A DNA stretch of 64,000 nt from Lenzites betulinus (taxonomy: Eukaryota; Basidiomycota; Agaricomycetes; Polyporales; Polyporaceae): positions 62,001 through 126,000 of the forward strand of contig JABYQU010000005.1 of NCBI GenBank assembly GCA_022264855.1. Direction: 5' to 3'. The position numbers and the translations under genes are program-made. This document shows positions 12,563 through 24,908 of the stretch, one piece after another. A model generated the notes under the pieces. It saw only the letters and a program-made list of their open reading frames with translations, did not search any database and was not told the origin of the DNA. Every line of letters starts with the position of its first letter. Position 1 is the first letter of the stretch.

Positions 12563-14823
12563 ATGGACAATCCCCAATATTATCAGCCTCTGTCGCACGC
12601 CCTCCATCCCCCTTTCGTCTCGACGTCCCATACTTCTCCACGTCAGCAATATGCCGCCTACACCCCACATCAACAACAGCCTGTGACGAACGGCACCGGC
12701 TCTGGTCACCGTGAAGAGGAAGAGGAGGAGGAGGAAGACGACGAAGATATCGTCGAGGAGGAACTTGATCACCACGACACCGATCACCACCGCCAGTCTG
12801 CCAGCAGTCATTCTTCTCCCCGCGTGAACGCTGCACAGACGCACTCCAGGTCGTCAGGGTGTGTATTGCCCAATCTAGATCCGACCTCGCCTATCCCGTC
12901 CACCCAACTGATGTGTTTGGGACAGTGCGGCTGCAGCCCCTCCACCTGCGGACTACAACAGGCAACCCGCGCCCCCGCCAGACCACTCTCAGTCGGCTGC
13001 CAACGACGACGGCGGCGAGAAGCGCAAGCCGGGCCGTCCAAGAGGATCCAAGAACCGCAAACCCCGCGCATCGACGGGAAGCGCACCCAAACCACCACCC
13101 TCCAATGTCGCGCATCCTGGCTTCTTCCAGTACCCGCCTGCTCCTCCTGCCAGCGTCGCGCAGAACCAGCAGTTTTACGAGTTCCAATGGCGTGCCTTGA
13201 ACCTGTGCTCTGAATTCTACAGTGCCGCGGAGGAGTTGGTCGTGAGTGCGACGTGTGAACATGTGTCTGTCGTTGTCTAAATAGGGGCTCAGAAAGCGGC
13301 ATCTCCTATGGTCATCGCCCAATGCTATCAGGCTGGGCCCGCGACCAAGATCGACCCGCTGTTGATGATTGCGGACGCGAAGCGTGTCTGTGATAATCTT
13401 GTATGACAATTGAACTCTCTGCTCTTGCACCCGCTTACACCATGACAGCTCGCGAACCCCAGCCAACTAGCGGGCCAACCTGTTCCGACTGTATACCCTA
13501 GTTACGGGTCCATGCCTCCACCTCCGCCCCCTGGAACGGCTGGCGGTTCGAGCCAGCCCCCCGGTGCTGTAATTACAAACCCTGGCAACTTCTCAATGCC
13601 GCTCAACTCTTCTTCCATGCCAACTCCTTCACAGCCGCCGTCGTACTACCCACATATGTACCCCGCACCACCAGGTTCGCGCTATCAAACTACGCCCTAC
13701 TATGGTTATCCCCCGGCTACAGGCGCGGCTCCCTATTACCCTCCGCCGGTTCAGCCAGGGGCTTCCGTCAGTGCTCCGCCTGTACAGTCCTCGCCTCCGC
13801 CGCCAGCACCACAGCCCGCCCCGCAGCCGACGCCTCCGGCTCCGGCTCCGATTTCAGCGCCAGCCGTCCCATCGAACACCGGTACTATTTCCACGTTCAG
13901 CGCTGCTACTGGCAACACAGCGCCTGGCGGACATCAGGGCACCTGGTCCGAGGAAGAAACCGATAGGTTGAAGCGACTAGCAGAGCAGAGCAAAGAGATG
14001 GGCGGCGCTCAAAACAAGGGCGAGATTGAGTGGGACTGGGTCATTCAGCAATGGGGTAACAGCAGAACAAGGTACGCCTTTCACTCTAGGTTGTGTTTGT
14101 TCATAGCATCTGACGTTCGTGTTTAGGCATCAGATCTTGCTGAAGGCCACGTCGTTGGGGCTGAAAGAGAGCACGACACGCGGCACGAAGCGCCGTCGGG
14201 AACCTGAGCCAACACCAGAAGGTCCTGCACCACCCCCACCCCCGCAGGCACAACAGGCGCAACAACCTCAGCCTCAGTCTCAACCTCAGCCCCAGCCTCA
14301 GCAGCACCAGCCGCCCCAGCAGCAGCATCAACCACACCAGACGTCCCACCAGCCTTCTCAATCCCAACATTCACATCAACATCACCAGCAGCAGCCTCCA
14401 ACACAAGCCACCCCTTCTAGCGCGGTCTCGCCAACGCGCAGCCCCATTACCTCCACGCCGGCTTCCATCAACGCTTCTCCAGCTATGCAGCCGCAGCGAC
14501 CACCGTCTTCTGCTACGCCGGGAACTAGTGTTATCACGCCAAGCCGCAACTCCTCCACGACTACATCTACGACGTCTCTCCCATGGCCCATGCCCACTGT
14601 CGCTGTTAACACGCCCTCCCCCGTTATGTCAAACGCCACGACTGATTCGCGGAACAACAACTACTACCGACCCCGGCCCACCCAGACCACGCCATACGGC
14701 GCTGCTGCGGCCGCTTCGAATGCACCCCGTCCACCCTCATCCCACGGCTCCACCGCCGCTCCCCACCACCACCAATACATGTACCAGAACGGGTCCACTG
14801 GCAGACGAGATTCGCGGGCATGA
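12563..14823 (+). CDS. AT-hook and Myb-like domain protein, low-complexity rich
   Basis: Five exons (about 12563-12849, 12926-13241, 13294-13399, 13448-14071, 14127-14823) give roughly 675 residues. In order: an acidic run of about 15 Glu/Asp near residue 55, an AT-hook (KRKPGRPRGSKNRK) that should bind the minor groove of AT-rich DNA, a short helical region (FYEFQWRALNLCSEFYSAAEELV), a long Pro-rich region, a Myb/SANT-like start (GTWSEEETDRLKRLAEQS) that continues across the last intron as NSRTRHQILLKATSLGLKE, then a basic stretch and a Gln/Pro tract. The combination argues for a nuclear chromatin or transcription factor (inference). No precise family name is justified. The acceptor of exon 2 was set at 12925, because that keeps the PPPADYNRQ frame. 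Confidence 0.78.
14228..14412 (+). repeat. Gln/Pro-coding low-complexity tract
   Basis: Imprecise CAG/CAA/CCT/CCC repeats inside the last exon of the AT-hook gene, coding for alternating Gln, Pro and His. Likely unstable in length between strains. Confidence 0.7.
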
Positions 14824-15850
14824 TCTAGCGCTGCCGGTGTCGTTCCCCCTGTTACATGTCTGCGAAGATGAGGAGTTCCGGATTGCTGCACAAAAATCTG
14901 TTTATGTTCTTGCCACAAGTACTGTCGCTCGGTCTCTCACCCGGGATGTTTTGGACTGCTCCGTGCTGCTTGTTGCGTGTATCCGCGTTCCGTCTGTTTA
15001 TTCCCCTCCGCGTTCGTTGTCCATAGCATCCATCCCGCGATGATGTAGTAGTGTTGTGCAGTCGCTAGCTTTGGTGCGTGCCGCTTGTACAAAGGCTGGG
15101 ATTGTAAATGGCACTGGGCTCTGCGATCTCTATACCCCTGTTGTTCTTCTTTTCCCCCGGTGGGCTATCCTTGTACGATGAACAACATATGAGCGCATCG
15201 CGCCTGCCAAGAGGACCCTCTAAACGCCCGTCATAGTCTAGACGTTTGCTCAGAATAACAGCGGTTATTTGCGGTTATCTGCACGTTCGTAATAGTTTCC
15301 AGATGTTTGCGTATAACCCTACTTATTCGCGCAAAGCATGTTCCAACAAGTACTCTCAGAGGAAAATGACCAAATAATGCGGACTCTCTCTTTCCTCTTC
15401 ATTTATTTCTGTGAACGTTGCACAGATAGCTATCTATAGCTATCTGCACAGGGACGTCCCTGACGAAATAAACTCTACACAACCTTAGTCTCCTTGCGAT
15501 GTCCCAAATTTGTGCGGATGGGGCCTGCAGCACAGCCGCCGGCACCTGGTCACAAGTCACGTCTCAGACAATGGGTGACCGTGACAGGGCAGAAATCCAG
15601 GCCGCGTGACGAGTCACCAACTGCAGTGGCCGAACGCGGGTCCGGCGCGCAGGCTCTTCTACTCGAACCGTCATCCTAGCCACAGCACCCCTTGCTCTCT
15701 ACTCCCACCTTCTTCCGCCTGGACAACGCCCACCCGAGCGGCGTTGTCTCTACATCCACCACGGACTCCACACCGTCCACCCCGCTGCGCAAACGACCGG
15801 AACCACACAACTCACTTCAGTCGAAAGCGCCACCCTTTTCGTTACCACCT
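14824..15850. other. Intergenic region, 3' end of AT-hook gene and Mex67 promoter
   Basis: About 1 kb. It holds a 24-base inverted repeat (15423-15446, listed separately). A frame upstream of the Mex67 ATG stays open from about 15692 but lacks an ATG, so I treat it as 5' leader. Nothing else is supported. Confidence 0.45.
15423..15446. repeat. Perfect 11-bp inverted repeat
   Basis: CAGATAGCTAT and its reverse complement ATAGCTATCTG separated by two bases. It can form a tight hairpin. It is too AT-rich and too far from a gene end to call a terminator; function unknown. Confidence 0.6.
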
Positions 15851-18225
15851 ATGTCGCAACCCACGTTCTCCAGCCCCACGCCTGCACCAGGCAGTCGGGC
15901 CATCGCGACGAGTGCGCTGCGCAAGGCCGGTCTCATGGATCAGGACGCCAAAATGCGCGACGTCTCGGAGAAGCCTGGCCGCAAGGCCGGGGTCAAGCAG
16001 CCAACCCGCGCCCGCGCGCATCCCCACAAACCGCGGGCAATCGACCTTGTGACGGGCAAAGACCAACACGGCGCGAGAACGGTAATTATTGCGTTTCTTG
16101 CTCACGTTCTCTAGCACCCGCGCGTCCCCTTCGGCCAGGGTGTCGAGTTTCCCATTTTCCTGTTGTCTTCCAACACAAGGCTCACACGTTATTCATATCC
16201 CTCCCCCATCCTCGAACCTTGCCATTCCCGCAGTTGAACGCACGCATTGCCGCCGGCGATCCAGCAACCTCGCGTCTTGCGAAGAGCACCGCTGTGCGCG
16301 GCCGCAGGAATGCCATCTCTCTGAACGGCGCCCCTGGATCAGGGAAGGTGATCGAGCTGTGGAAGGAGTGGGTGAATCGTAGATACAACAAGGAGGCAAA
16401 GTTTCTCAACCTTGAGGTATGCTGCATGTCATGCCATGTATATCCACCGTTTGTGTGTTCAATCGACTGTAGCGCATGCACGAGGACGAATTCCTCAAGC
16501 GTCACCGCCTCACACTACCAACATCTTCTGAGGCTGCGAGGGAAGCGCAAGTAGTGTTCAAGATTGCGAGCAAACTTGAGCCACCGGTATGTGTCGCTGA
16601 ATGTGCTCCGTAGTGCCACTAATCCATGTTGGTATGCCCAGGTCGAAACCCTCTCTCTCGCACACAATAACCTGACAAGCGGGCGAATGTTGTCTACGCT
16701 GGGACATTTCCTGCCGAAACTTGCAAACCTCTCACTCGAAGGGAATCGGCTAGGGGGTTGGAAGGAGATTGAGTACATCTCGGGGAAGCGCGGACGGCTA
16801 GAGTCTCTGCGCGAGCTTGTGCTCATCGGCAACCCTATGCGGGACTTGGAAATCAAAAATGACAGGGCTCTGCAATACAAGAGGTACGTTTGCAGCTCAA
16901 CAAACGCAGTGCGGCCCCCGTCCAACAAACATACAGCGATATTGCACGCCGGTTCCCGTCGTTAGAGATGCTCGACGGCGAGCCGGTGGTGAGAGTCGGT
17001 TTCGACGCGCCCACCACCTCGGAATCAGCCTCGATACCCCACCACAATCTGCTCGCGTCGTTCGCGTGGAACGTGGAGCCCTCCTTCATCGCCGGCGTGG
17101 ACGGAACCATCGTCAGCAATTTCTTCGTCCGCTATTTCCCACTCTTCGACGTCCAGCGGAACGCCCTAATCGATGTCTACGCCCCCGACGCTACATTCTC
17201 GTTCTCGGCCAACACGGGTATCCCTCCAAGAGCACGTCTAGAGGGCATCCACGTGTCCAAGGACTTCCCAAACCAGCGAAAGCTCGAGTGGGCGCCCTGG
17301 CTCGGCGGGGGGCTGGGCGGCTCGCGAAACCTCGGACGACTCAGCGGCGGAATGCAGCAGCTCACCCAGTCCCTGCACCTGGGCAGCGAACAGGCCGTCA
17401 AGGCGATGGTCGACCTACCGCGTACGAAACACGACGTGACCGGCTCACCGGAGCAGTTCTCTGTGGATGCGTTCCCCATACGCCAAGGAGACAGCACCAA
17501 CCTGCTCGTGACAGTGCATGGGCAGTTTGCCGAGCGTGCGTCCGTTCACCCGCACTCATATTCGTCAATCTAAATTGACCGGTCTCAATCTTAGTACCAT
17601 CCGAGGGTATCCGATCCTTTGATCGATCGTTTGTGCTTGCGATTGCCCCAGAGGGATCACGGTGAGTAATGCATCCGCGGCACTTGTGTGGGGAGTGGTG
17701 ACTTATCTGAATGTCTCGGCCACAGCGCGAAGCGGAACGGCTGGGACGTCGTGATCCTCTCGGACCAGCTGGTCGTGCGCGCGTACTCGAGCTACGAGGC
17801 GTGGCGACCCGGTCCGATACGCGTGCAGGCGGGCGATTTGCTGCCGTCGCCCGGGCTGCAGCAAGCCCTCGCGCCTCTGGTACGTGCCTGTCTGATTAGA
17901 CCCGATCTCACTTCGTCCTCGGATCGGTGCGATGATGACGTCCGCTGACGTCCCTCCGTCTGTGTTGTGTGTGCAGCCCGAGCCTCAACGGGCCCTCATG
18001 CAGGACCTCATCCTCCGCACGCGCCTCAACCTGCAGTTCGCGGAGGACTGCCTGAAGAACAACGAGTGGGACCTGGGGCGGGCACTGGCGAACTTCGAGC
18101 AGGTCAAGGTGAGCGCGCGCCTATGTTTGATGGCGGGAGGCGACGCAGTGCGCTGATTATATTATTACGTGAAGGCGAGCCTCCCAGGCGATGCGTACCT
18201 CTCCGAGGACGCGTTCTTGCCTTGA
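15851..18225 (+). CDS. mex67: mRNA export factor Mex67 / NXF family
   Basis: Nuclear export receptor for bulk mRNA that works with an Mtr2/NXT partner at the nuclear pore. After a basic N terminus with an RNA-binding-like block (about residues 80-140), the protein has leucine-rich repeats ([42 protein letters not shown]), an NTF2-like domain (from [21 protein letters not shown] through the SFVLAIAP strand to [13 protein letters not shown]) and a C-terminal UBA-like TAP-C domain ([33 protein letters not shown]). This is the complete domain set of the family, split by at least eight short introns. The start is the first ATG in frame ([11 protein letters not shown]); an open stretch upstream has no ATG. 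The final exon (from about 18175) codes for a short tail ending DAFLP, with the stop at 18223-18225. Confidence 0.92.
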
Positions 18226-19288
18226 ACGACACATTGTCACATTCTAGTCTCGGTTGGCCCCCATGCCGGCGGCGCTGGCGTGATCCACGCGCGGCGGACG
18301 GCGGGCCTCGTGGTTTCTTGAACGCTCCCTCGGACTGCACGCACCCCCTACATATTAGCACTCTTTGCCCCGCCCCGCCCGTCCGCCATCATATATTGCA
18401 ATGTGTAACCTATAGTCCATTCCCGTCCTGATGCAGCATCATCATCACCTCATCGTCGCTGTCCCTTACATACATCGTTTATCACACGTGCGGAGAGACG
18501 TCCTGCGACGTCCCGCCATGTATTGGAAACTCTGTCTGGCGTGTGTATTCCGGAAATGCCGCGGGGTCGGCAGCGCTGCCGAGTGTTCAGTATTAGGGTC
18601 TCGGTGCGGCATGCACAAGCGAGCTCGGCGGGTCAGACGGAGGCGTATGTCCGCAGGCGCCGGCAGGATAAACAAGTCTCGAGTCTCGAGTCCACCGACG
18701 CCCGACACCCGCGTCGTCGGCTGTCAGTGTGTGCATTAGACCCATCATGTGTGTGAAGCGAGTCGAGGACTGAAACTGGTTTTAATTCTCGTGCCCGCCG
18801 GGGGGACAATGGGGTGGTGGGTGCAAACAGCGGACACAAACATGGTGGCGGGCGCCACCAAGCCCGGAACCGACGGCTCGTCGCACGCGGAGCACTGAAC
18901 GCCGCTGCGACGGGTGTTTGGGCTCGGAGAGCGTGCAGGGCTGGTCTCAGAGGCGGTGGGTGTGTGCGCGGAGGAGGAGGGGGCCGGGTAAACGCCGCCT
19001 CGAGGTGGGGGAAGGGCGTCGGGGAGCGGTTCTGATGCACGGTGCGTGCGGCCTCGTGCTGGCCTTCGCACGTCCTCGCGTGCGTCCTCGCGCCTGCCCG
19101 CGCTGTACTTATACGCCCTCCGACACTCCGCCCGTCCATCCTCTATCCCCGCTCCCTCGCCCGCTCCGCTCGTTTGCCACCCCCCACCCTCCCCCGGGCT
19201 CGCTGTACATCTCCCGCATCGCACCCCATCTGCTGTACTTTGACATTGCTATCCCTCCTCGCTCGGACTGTTCATACTACCACCCCCG
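18226..19288. other. Intergenic region between Mex67 and ankyrin gene
   Basis: About 1.06 kb, GC-rich, with several open frames on both strands (for example 18633-19224 on minus) that are Arg/Ala/Pro-rich and match no family. I consider them chance frames. The last few hundred bases are pyrimidine-rich, as in many basidiomycete promoters. Confidence 0.4.
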
Positions 19289-22200
19289 ATGGCGACCTCG
19301 AGCTCACATCGAAGACGGCGTGCTGTGCGCGCCGCACCCAACTCGGACCTCCTCGACGCCGCCGCACGCGCAGATCTCGACGCGGTCCGTCACGCGCTCG
19401 CGTGCGGTGCAGACGCAAACGCGTCCGACGACGCGACGGGGCTCACCGCCATAACATGTGCGATCGCAGGAGATAGGTACGGTCTGTTATGTGGCGCGCT
19501 GGATTGTACATGGGGCTGAAGGCGATCACGCGGGCAGCTGGGAGGATGTTGACGTCTCCGACGCGTCATTTGCGCTTCAGAGCAGGGTTGAGATACTCCG
19601 GACACTTATCGGGTACGAGAGCCTGTCGCTGTACGCGCTGAACGCGCCCGTGCGTGGCGTGACGCCGCTCGCGCTCGCTGCCTGGCTGAATATCCCGGAC
19701 GCGATCCGCGTGCTATTGGACGAGAGTCGCGGGCTGGTGGCGGTCGACGGCACAGACGCGCTAGGCGTGACCCCGCTGATGTGTGAGTAGGTTTGTACTT
19801 GGTAGGTTTCAGTCGGACGAGCTAACGGCGGAGGCAGACACCGCGCGCGACGGCGCGATCGAGGCGGCCTCTCTACTGGTATGCGATCGACAGTACACAT
19901 TACGACACGCAGCTAAACGGTTCTCCCCCCGATGCAGCTCGCGAAGGGTGCACGCCCCGATCTCAGGGACACACATCACCGTACAGCCATCCAGCACGCG
20001 TTGAGACACCCACAAATGCTCTGGTTATGTGAGTCCGCTCTCCGCAAACAGCGTGCCCGCGAGTTCCTGGTGAGTCGTGGTGCACATCTGTCCCCTTTGC
20101 GGTCATTCAATGCCGTACAGAATGACAACCGTCGCCGCCTATCTGACGTCGCCGCGCCTCGTGCAGCACAGGTAGAGTCGTGGATGTCTGTCCCGCTGAA
20201 GGCGAAAGCGTTATTTCCTCCTTCGGAGGCGACGCTATCGAAGGCTACCACATCTCTCATCCGTGCTGTCCGTGCTGGTGATGCCTCCAGTCTCATCCAG
20301 CATCTCTTCCAAAACCACCATCGTGCCTCGATCCTTGTAAATAGGCAGGACGCGCAGGGGTGGAGCCCGCTGCACTACTGTGTTTGTGCTGATAACCTGT
20401 CCATCGAAATTCTCGACGCGCTCTTCCTCGCTGGCGCGGACGCGAGTCTGTACACCTCCTCCCACCACGGGACGCCTCTGCATTGTTTAGCGCGAGAGGT
20501 TCAGGATCCGATCGGCGACATGCAAGTCTCGCACCTACACGCGTTTGTGAAGCATCTTGTCCATGATCTCCGTGCGCCGCTCTCCGCTCAAGATGAAGAT
20601 GGCGAGACGTGCATCCATGTGGCCGCTGAGCACGGCCAGAGTGTCGAGGTACTACTAGCCCTTCTGGTGTGCGATTCTCGTAGTGTGGTCCGGGAGCTCA
20701 AGAACGCGAGAGGGTATGTCGAACGTCTTCTCCGATTTTCCTTGCAAAGCTAATATTTTGCAGCCTCACCGCGCTTGAGGTCGCGAGGCCGGAACTCCGG
20801 ATGGCGTTTGGCCTCGATAACGAGCCAAGGCGGTCCAGCTCAGTGACCTCCTTCCGCACCGTCCGGCCATCCACAAGCTCAGCCAGTTCAACGTCCTCCT
20901 ACGCCAGTTTCCTGGGCGTCCCAGCACCGGCACGCCCACCCCTCGACTCCGTCTTCCGCACCGAAAGCCCCCTCCCCGACGTCGACGCCTCCCTCCTCCC
21001 GCACCGCATCCTCGACAACCTCGCGCTCGTCGGCCACGACTACGCCTCCTCCCCCGCGCACATCGACGACATGCGCGCGCTGCTCGACGACGCCCTCGCG
21101 CTCGGCTCGCTCTGGGTGCGCAGCACACAGACGCGCATCCGCGACGCCGCGCAGGAGCTGCGCGACGCGCGCGGGCGGTTCGGGCGCGCGGACGCGCTGC
21201 TCGAGCACGTCACGCGCGCGCTTGAGGGCGTGCTCGGCGCACGCTTCGCGGAGGACCGCGCGAGCGTCGAGCGCGCGCGGCGGCGCACGACCGACTCGGG
21301 CGACTCGCAGGCGACGGCGGTGTCTGGGCGCGCGGGGCAGGGCGCGGGGCGCAAGTGGCGGTCGATGTCGGACTTGCGCGCGTCGTCGGAGAGCCAGCGG
21401 GGCGCGCGGGGGAAGGAGGGCGCGGAGCTGCCGTACCTCGACACGAAGCCGATCGCGGAGGAGGAGGAGCCGCCGGCGTCGCCGGAGAAAGCGTCGCTGT
21501 TGAGCGCGCTGCTCGCGCCGCCGCCGCCGAGTAAGGAGGTGGTGCGGAAGAGGAGCAAGAGCGACCTCAGTGCGCACGTCCCGAGCCGGACGTCGTCGCC
21601 GTTCCCGGGCAAGAAGGACCCTTCGAGTGGCACTGCAAAGCTGAAAGCTTGGTTCCGCAAGAAGCTCAGGTTCGAGCTTCCTGAGATCGCGGCGGAGACG
21701 AAATATAATGCGTCGTCGGAAACGTTGCGGGCTTCGAAGGGCTCGCCGCAGTCGCCTTCTCCGCCCAGCGAGGAGTTGCTCTTGGTCGCGCGGAGCATCA
21801 TTCAGACTACAAGTCGGGACCTCTCGTCCATCGAGGGTTGTATGGACAACGTACGCGGCGTTCCACGGCTCTCTTGGTTCTAAAGCTCACTCCTGTTTTG
21901 ATTCATCAGGCGGATCACTACCTCTCGCTTGCATCCTACATGCTCCTCCAAACGGAACGGCGACTCAAGATGATCGTCCTCGTATGTCATCTCCCCGGTA
22001 TCGCACCCTGATGATCACACTCTGACGAGACACACAGAACCGAAAAGCCGCGCTCGAAAGCGCCCACCTCGTCCAAATGCAAGACCAGATGGACGACCCC
22101 TTCATGTCCGCCATCGCGTCCACCGTGCGCGCCGCCTCGCGCGACGCGGTGCCCTTCCCCCCGACGCGCGCGCGCAGCGGGAGCGGGAGCGGCTCGGAGT

Positions 22201-22448
22201 ACTCGCTCGGCTCGATGTCCGCCGGCTCGTCCGTCGTCTCGCTGACGTCGACGCTCATCGAGAGCGAGAACGACGACGCGCGCGTGCTCCGCCGGCTGCT
22301 CACGCGCAAGGTCGCCGCGCGCACGGAGGGCGCGCAAGAGGAGATCGACAAGGCGCTCGCGTGGCTCCGGATCGTGCTGGACACGCTCCGCGGCCTGCAG
22401 CGCCGCGCGGATTCTGTCATCTCTACGACCTCTCACGACCGTGCCTGA
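19289..22448 (+). CDS. Ankyrin-repeat protein with coiled/low-complexity C terminus
   Basis: About 870 residues from eight or so exons. Ankyrin motifs are recognisable: LLDAAARADLDAVRHALACG near the start, GVTPLALAAWLNIPDAIRVL, a repeat ending KGARPDLRDTHHRTAIQHAL, then SLIRAVRAGDASSLIQHLF, GWSPLHYCVCADNL, GTPLHCLAREV and GETCIHVAAEHGQSVEVLL. The second half is Ser/Ala/Arg-rich with predicted helices (DDMRALLDDALALGSLWVRS, ARVLRRLLTRKVAAR) and a basic patch (KAWFRKKLRFELPEI). Ankyrin repeats suggest a protein-binding scaffold; the partner cannot be read from sequence. The C-terminal exons after 21898 are short and separated by introns of about 50 nt. It converges with the 7-TM gene. I cannot assign a specific orthologue. 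Confidence 0.78.
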
Positions 22449-22895
22449 GTGAGACCCGACCGCTCCCAGCCTTAGGCTTGGGGTCGCACTCACTCAGACT
22501 GGTACGCGGATCCCGATCGCTCTCCTCTTCTTCGCGTTCTCCCCGTCGGGCGCCGCGCGCGTTCGTCATGACATTCACTGTATGTTGGCTCTGCCGCTGT
22601 CCGATACCCTCGCTCTGTTGTACGCGCTGTGTAAGTGTCGTCCGTTCCGTGTGTGATAGTGTACAAGTATGCACATGCAATGCTCTGATGTCGATAGTAT
22701 CTATGTTGTATATATGCCGGACCCGGCGCTGTCGATACTGTATGTAGTATGTACAAGCACCCATCTCTCCCCTTCCCACCCCTTCTTACCCGCACACTCG
22801 CACACATCCCATCCGTCCCCGGCCTCATCCCTACTCACGAATCACAAATCACGACCCCTCATGCCCTATACCGCGCAATACACGATACCTGGCCG
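22449..22895. other. Convergent 3' region
   Basis: About 450 bases between the stop codons of the ankyrin gene (plus) and the 7-TM gene (minus), expected to hold both polyadenylation sites. No gene is seen. Confidence 0.45.
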
Positions 22896-24326
22896 CTACA
22901 GCGCATGCTCCGAGCCCCCAAACGTGCCCTTGCGGTCGAACTCGGAGCCCGCGTCGTTCATGCTGTGGTCGCGCTCGTGGAGGTCGTGATCGCGGTCCGA
23001 CTCGTGCATCTTCGTGATGTGCACCTGCAGGCGCGCCATCGGGAGCACCTCGGTCTCGAGCTCGCGCGCGTGGTGGCTGCGCGTCGTCGGGAGCGCGTGC
23101 GCGTTCCGCTGGCCGCTGCTGTGGATCGTGCTCTGCTCGCTGCCCTCGGCGGACGCGAGCCCGACGCGGATGATGACCATGTAGAACGTGATCGAGATGA
23201 TGGGCGTGATCTGTCAGTGTCACAAAAGGGCGGTGGGGCGTCAGCTCGCTGCCTTGCGGGAACACCCTGATGCCATTGGGGGAGGGGGACGTACGATGTC
23301 GAGCAGGATGTACTGCCCGTTGGACTTCTGGACAAAGCACGCGAGCGCGGCGATGAGCGCGACAGAGTACAGCACCCCAGCGTCCGCGATGACACGGACG
23401 ATGGGGAGCAGCGAGCCCTGGCGCATGCGCGCCACCCTGCGGTTCGTGATCCATATCTTGTAGCCCAGGAGCGCTGAGGGATGGGTGCGAAAGATGCAGA
23501 GTGAGTTATGGTGTGCGGGTGCAATATGGGCCGGGCATACCGGAGACGATAAAGTTCGTCGCGAGGGTGGACGCGTAGAAGGCTGTGATCCACTCGCCGA
23601 TGCTGGGGATGAAGACGGTGCCAGCGCCGCTTGGGGCGACCGCGGCGGAGTGGACGGAGAACGAGCCTACGACTGTGAGGGAGGGGGAATTGCGGTTAGA
23701 TGGGTTCGTATGGTAGACGGTGTTGGCCCACCTCCGATCCAGAACCATAGCACGATAGGGAACGCTACAACAAGCCAGGAGTCCCATACGACAAAACAAC
23801 GATAGACCTTCCGAGAAAGTGAGCGGCGGTGTGCTTGCCTCAGAAATGAACTACACTGACCAGGACGCCGTCACCAAGAAGAGTCTGCATGGTATAAACA
23901 ACATTCTTCGCAACGAACGTGGATTCAGACGGCTGCGAGAAGAAACCGATAGGCCCTCCGAGGAATGTGTCGCGCTTCAGCACGAGCCCCCTACAGAGCC
24001 GGACGACGTCGATGATCATGTGCTGTCGGAGGGAGAGCGTGCAGGTTCATATCCGCTCGTACCCCGACAGAACGGTCGGCACGTACTGCAGTACTGCACG
24101 CAAGCAGCGCGCACGAGACAAAGAACATCCGCCAGTTCATCTGCTGCTCCAACCGCCGGCTGTTCTGCTGGAGGATGTACAGCGTGACGCCAAACATAAA
24201 CACAGAGAAGCCTGTGGCAGTACGCGTTAGGCCGCCAGGTTAGGGATGTTAGGCGGGACACACACCATATAAGATCCCCTCCAAAGTGGTGGAGATGACG
24301 GCGGCTAGGTCCAGTGCCAGTGCCAT
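22896..24326 (-). CDS. Multi-pass (probably 7-TM) basidiomycete membrane protein
   Basis: Split by many short introns. The first exon (ATG 24326) codes MALALDLAAVISTTLEGILYG, the first membrane segment, and the second starts FSVFMFGVTLYILQ. Further hydrophobic stretches are visible at MFFVSCALLACSTA, around VVAFPIVLWFWIGG, at GEWITAFYASTLATNFIVS, at VIADAGVLYSVALIAALACF and near the end at PIISITFYMVIIRVGLA. The layout, with short loops and a hydrophilic His/Ser-rich tail of about 75 residues, is that of the large family of basidiomycete-specific 7-TM proteins of unknown function. It is not demonstrably a G-protein-coupled receptor. It converges with the ankyrin gene and is divergent from VPS39. 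Confidence 0.75.
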
Positions 24327-24908
24327 GACTATTTACGAAAAGAATATGTGCGAAGGCGAGGGAGGGGGGCCAGCCTGGCAGCACCAAGCATCGATACACG
24401 GGTGGCTCAAACTGGTCGGGGGAAAGAGAGTGCTTTTAGACTCTCCGCAGGATCCCGCATTTTGAATGTTGCTGGGGCTAACTGATGGTCTGACCGCGCT
24501 ACATACCAAAAACGCTGAATCATGATGCGTCCTGGAGCGCCCTGTCAGTGTCAGAGACCGAGGGTCAGAAGTGGCGGGCACGGAGAGGATTGGGAAAGGG
24601 CTGTAGCGCGTACGCGGGCGGTGTTCCGAGCTCATGTGGGGGAGCAGAACCTGATGACCCCGCCTCTGATTTTTGTGCGGCGGGCGTCTGCGATAGCCCT
24701 GTTTCATAACACCTGCCCGTTTCGGCGACGCCCGCAAGTGGCGCGGCACGCAGCTCGGCAAGCGCCAGGTCGCGTCGCGCACGCCGCACGCATGCCGTGC
24801 CTACCGTACCTCCCGGTCATCCACCACCACATTGCCTCATCCCCCGACGCCGGGCGCAGCTCTGAGCTTTGATCGCATACTCTAGCGCAGCGTCGCTCCC
24901 TGGTTGGC
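24327..24908. promoter_or_regulatory. Divergent promoter region, 7-TM gene / VPS39
   Basis: 582 bases between outward-facing ATGs at 24326 and 24909. No coding frame of note and no element I can name. Confidence 0.4.

Noticed and set aside
15692..15850. N-terminal extension of Mex67 ([11 protein letters not shown]...)
   Set aside because: The frame is open but has no ATG; the first in-frame ATG is 15851.
18633..19224. Overlapping minus-strand frames in the Mex67-ankyrin gap
   Set aside because: Arg/Ala/Pro-rich, no recognisable motif, and two overlapping frames with equal claim; likely chance in GC-rich DNA.
20888..21577. 229-residue minus-strand Arg/Ala-rich frame
   Set aside because: Shadow of the GC-rich ankyrin gene exon.
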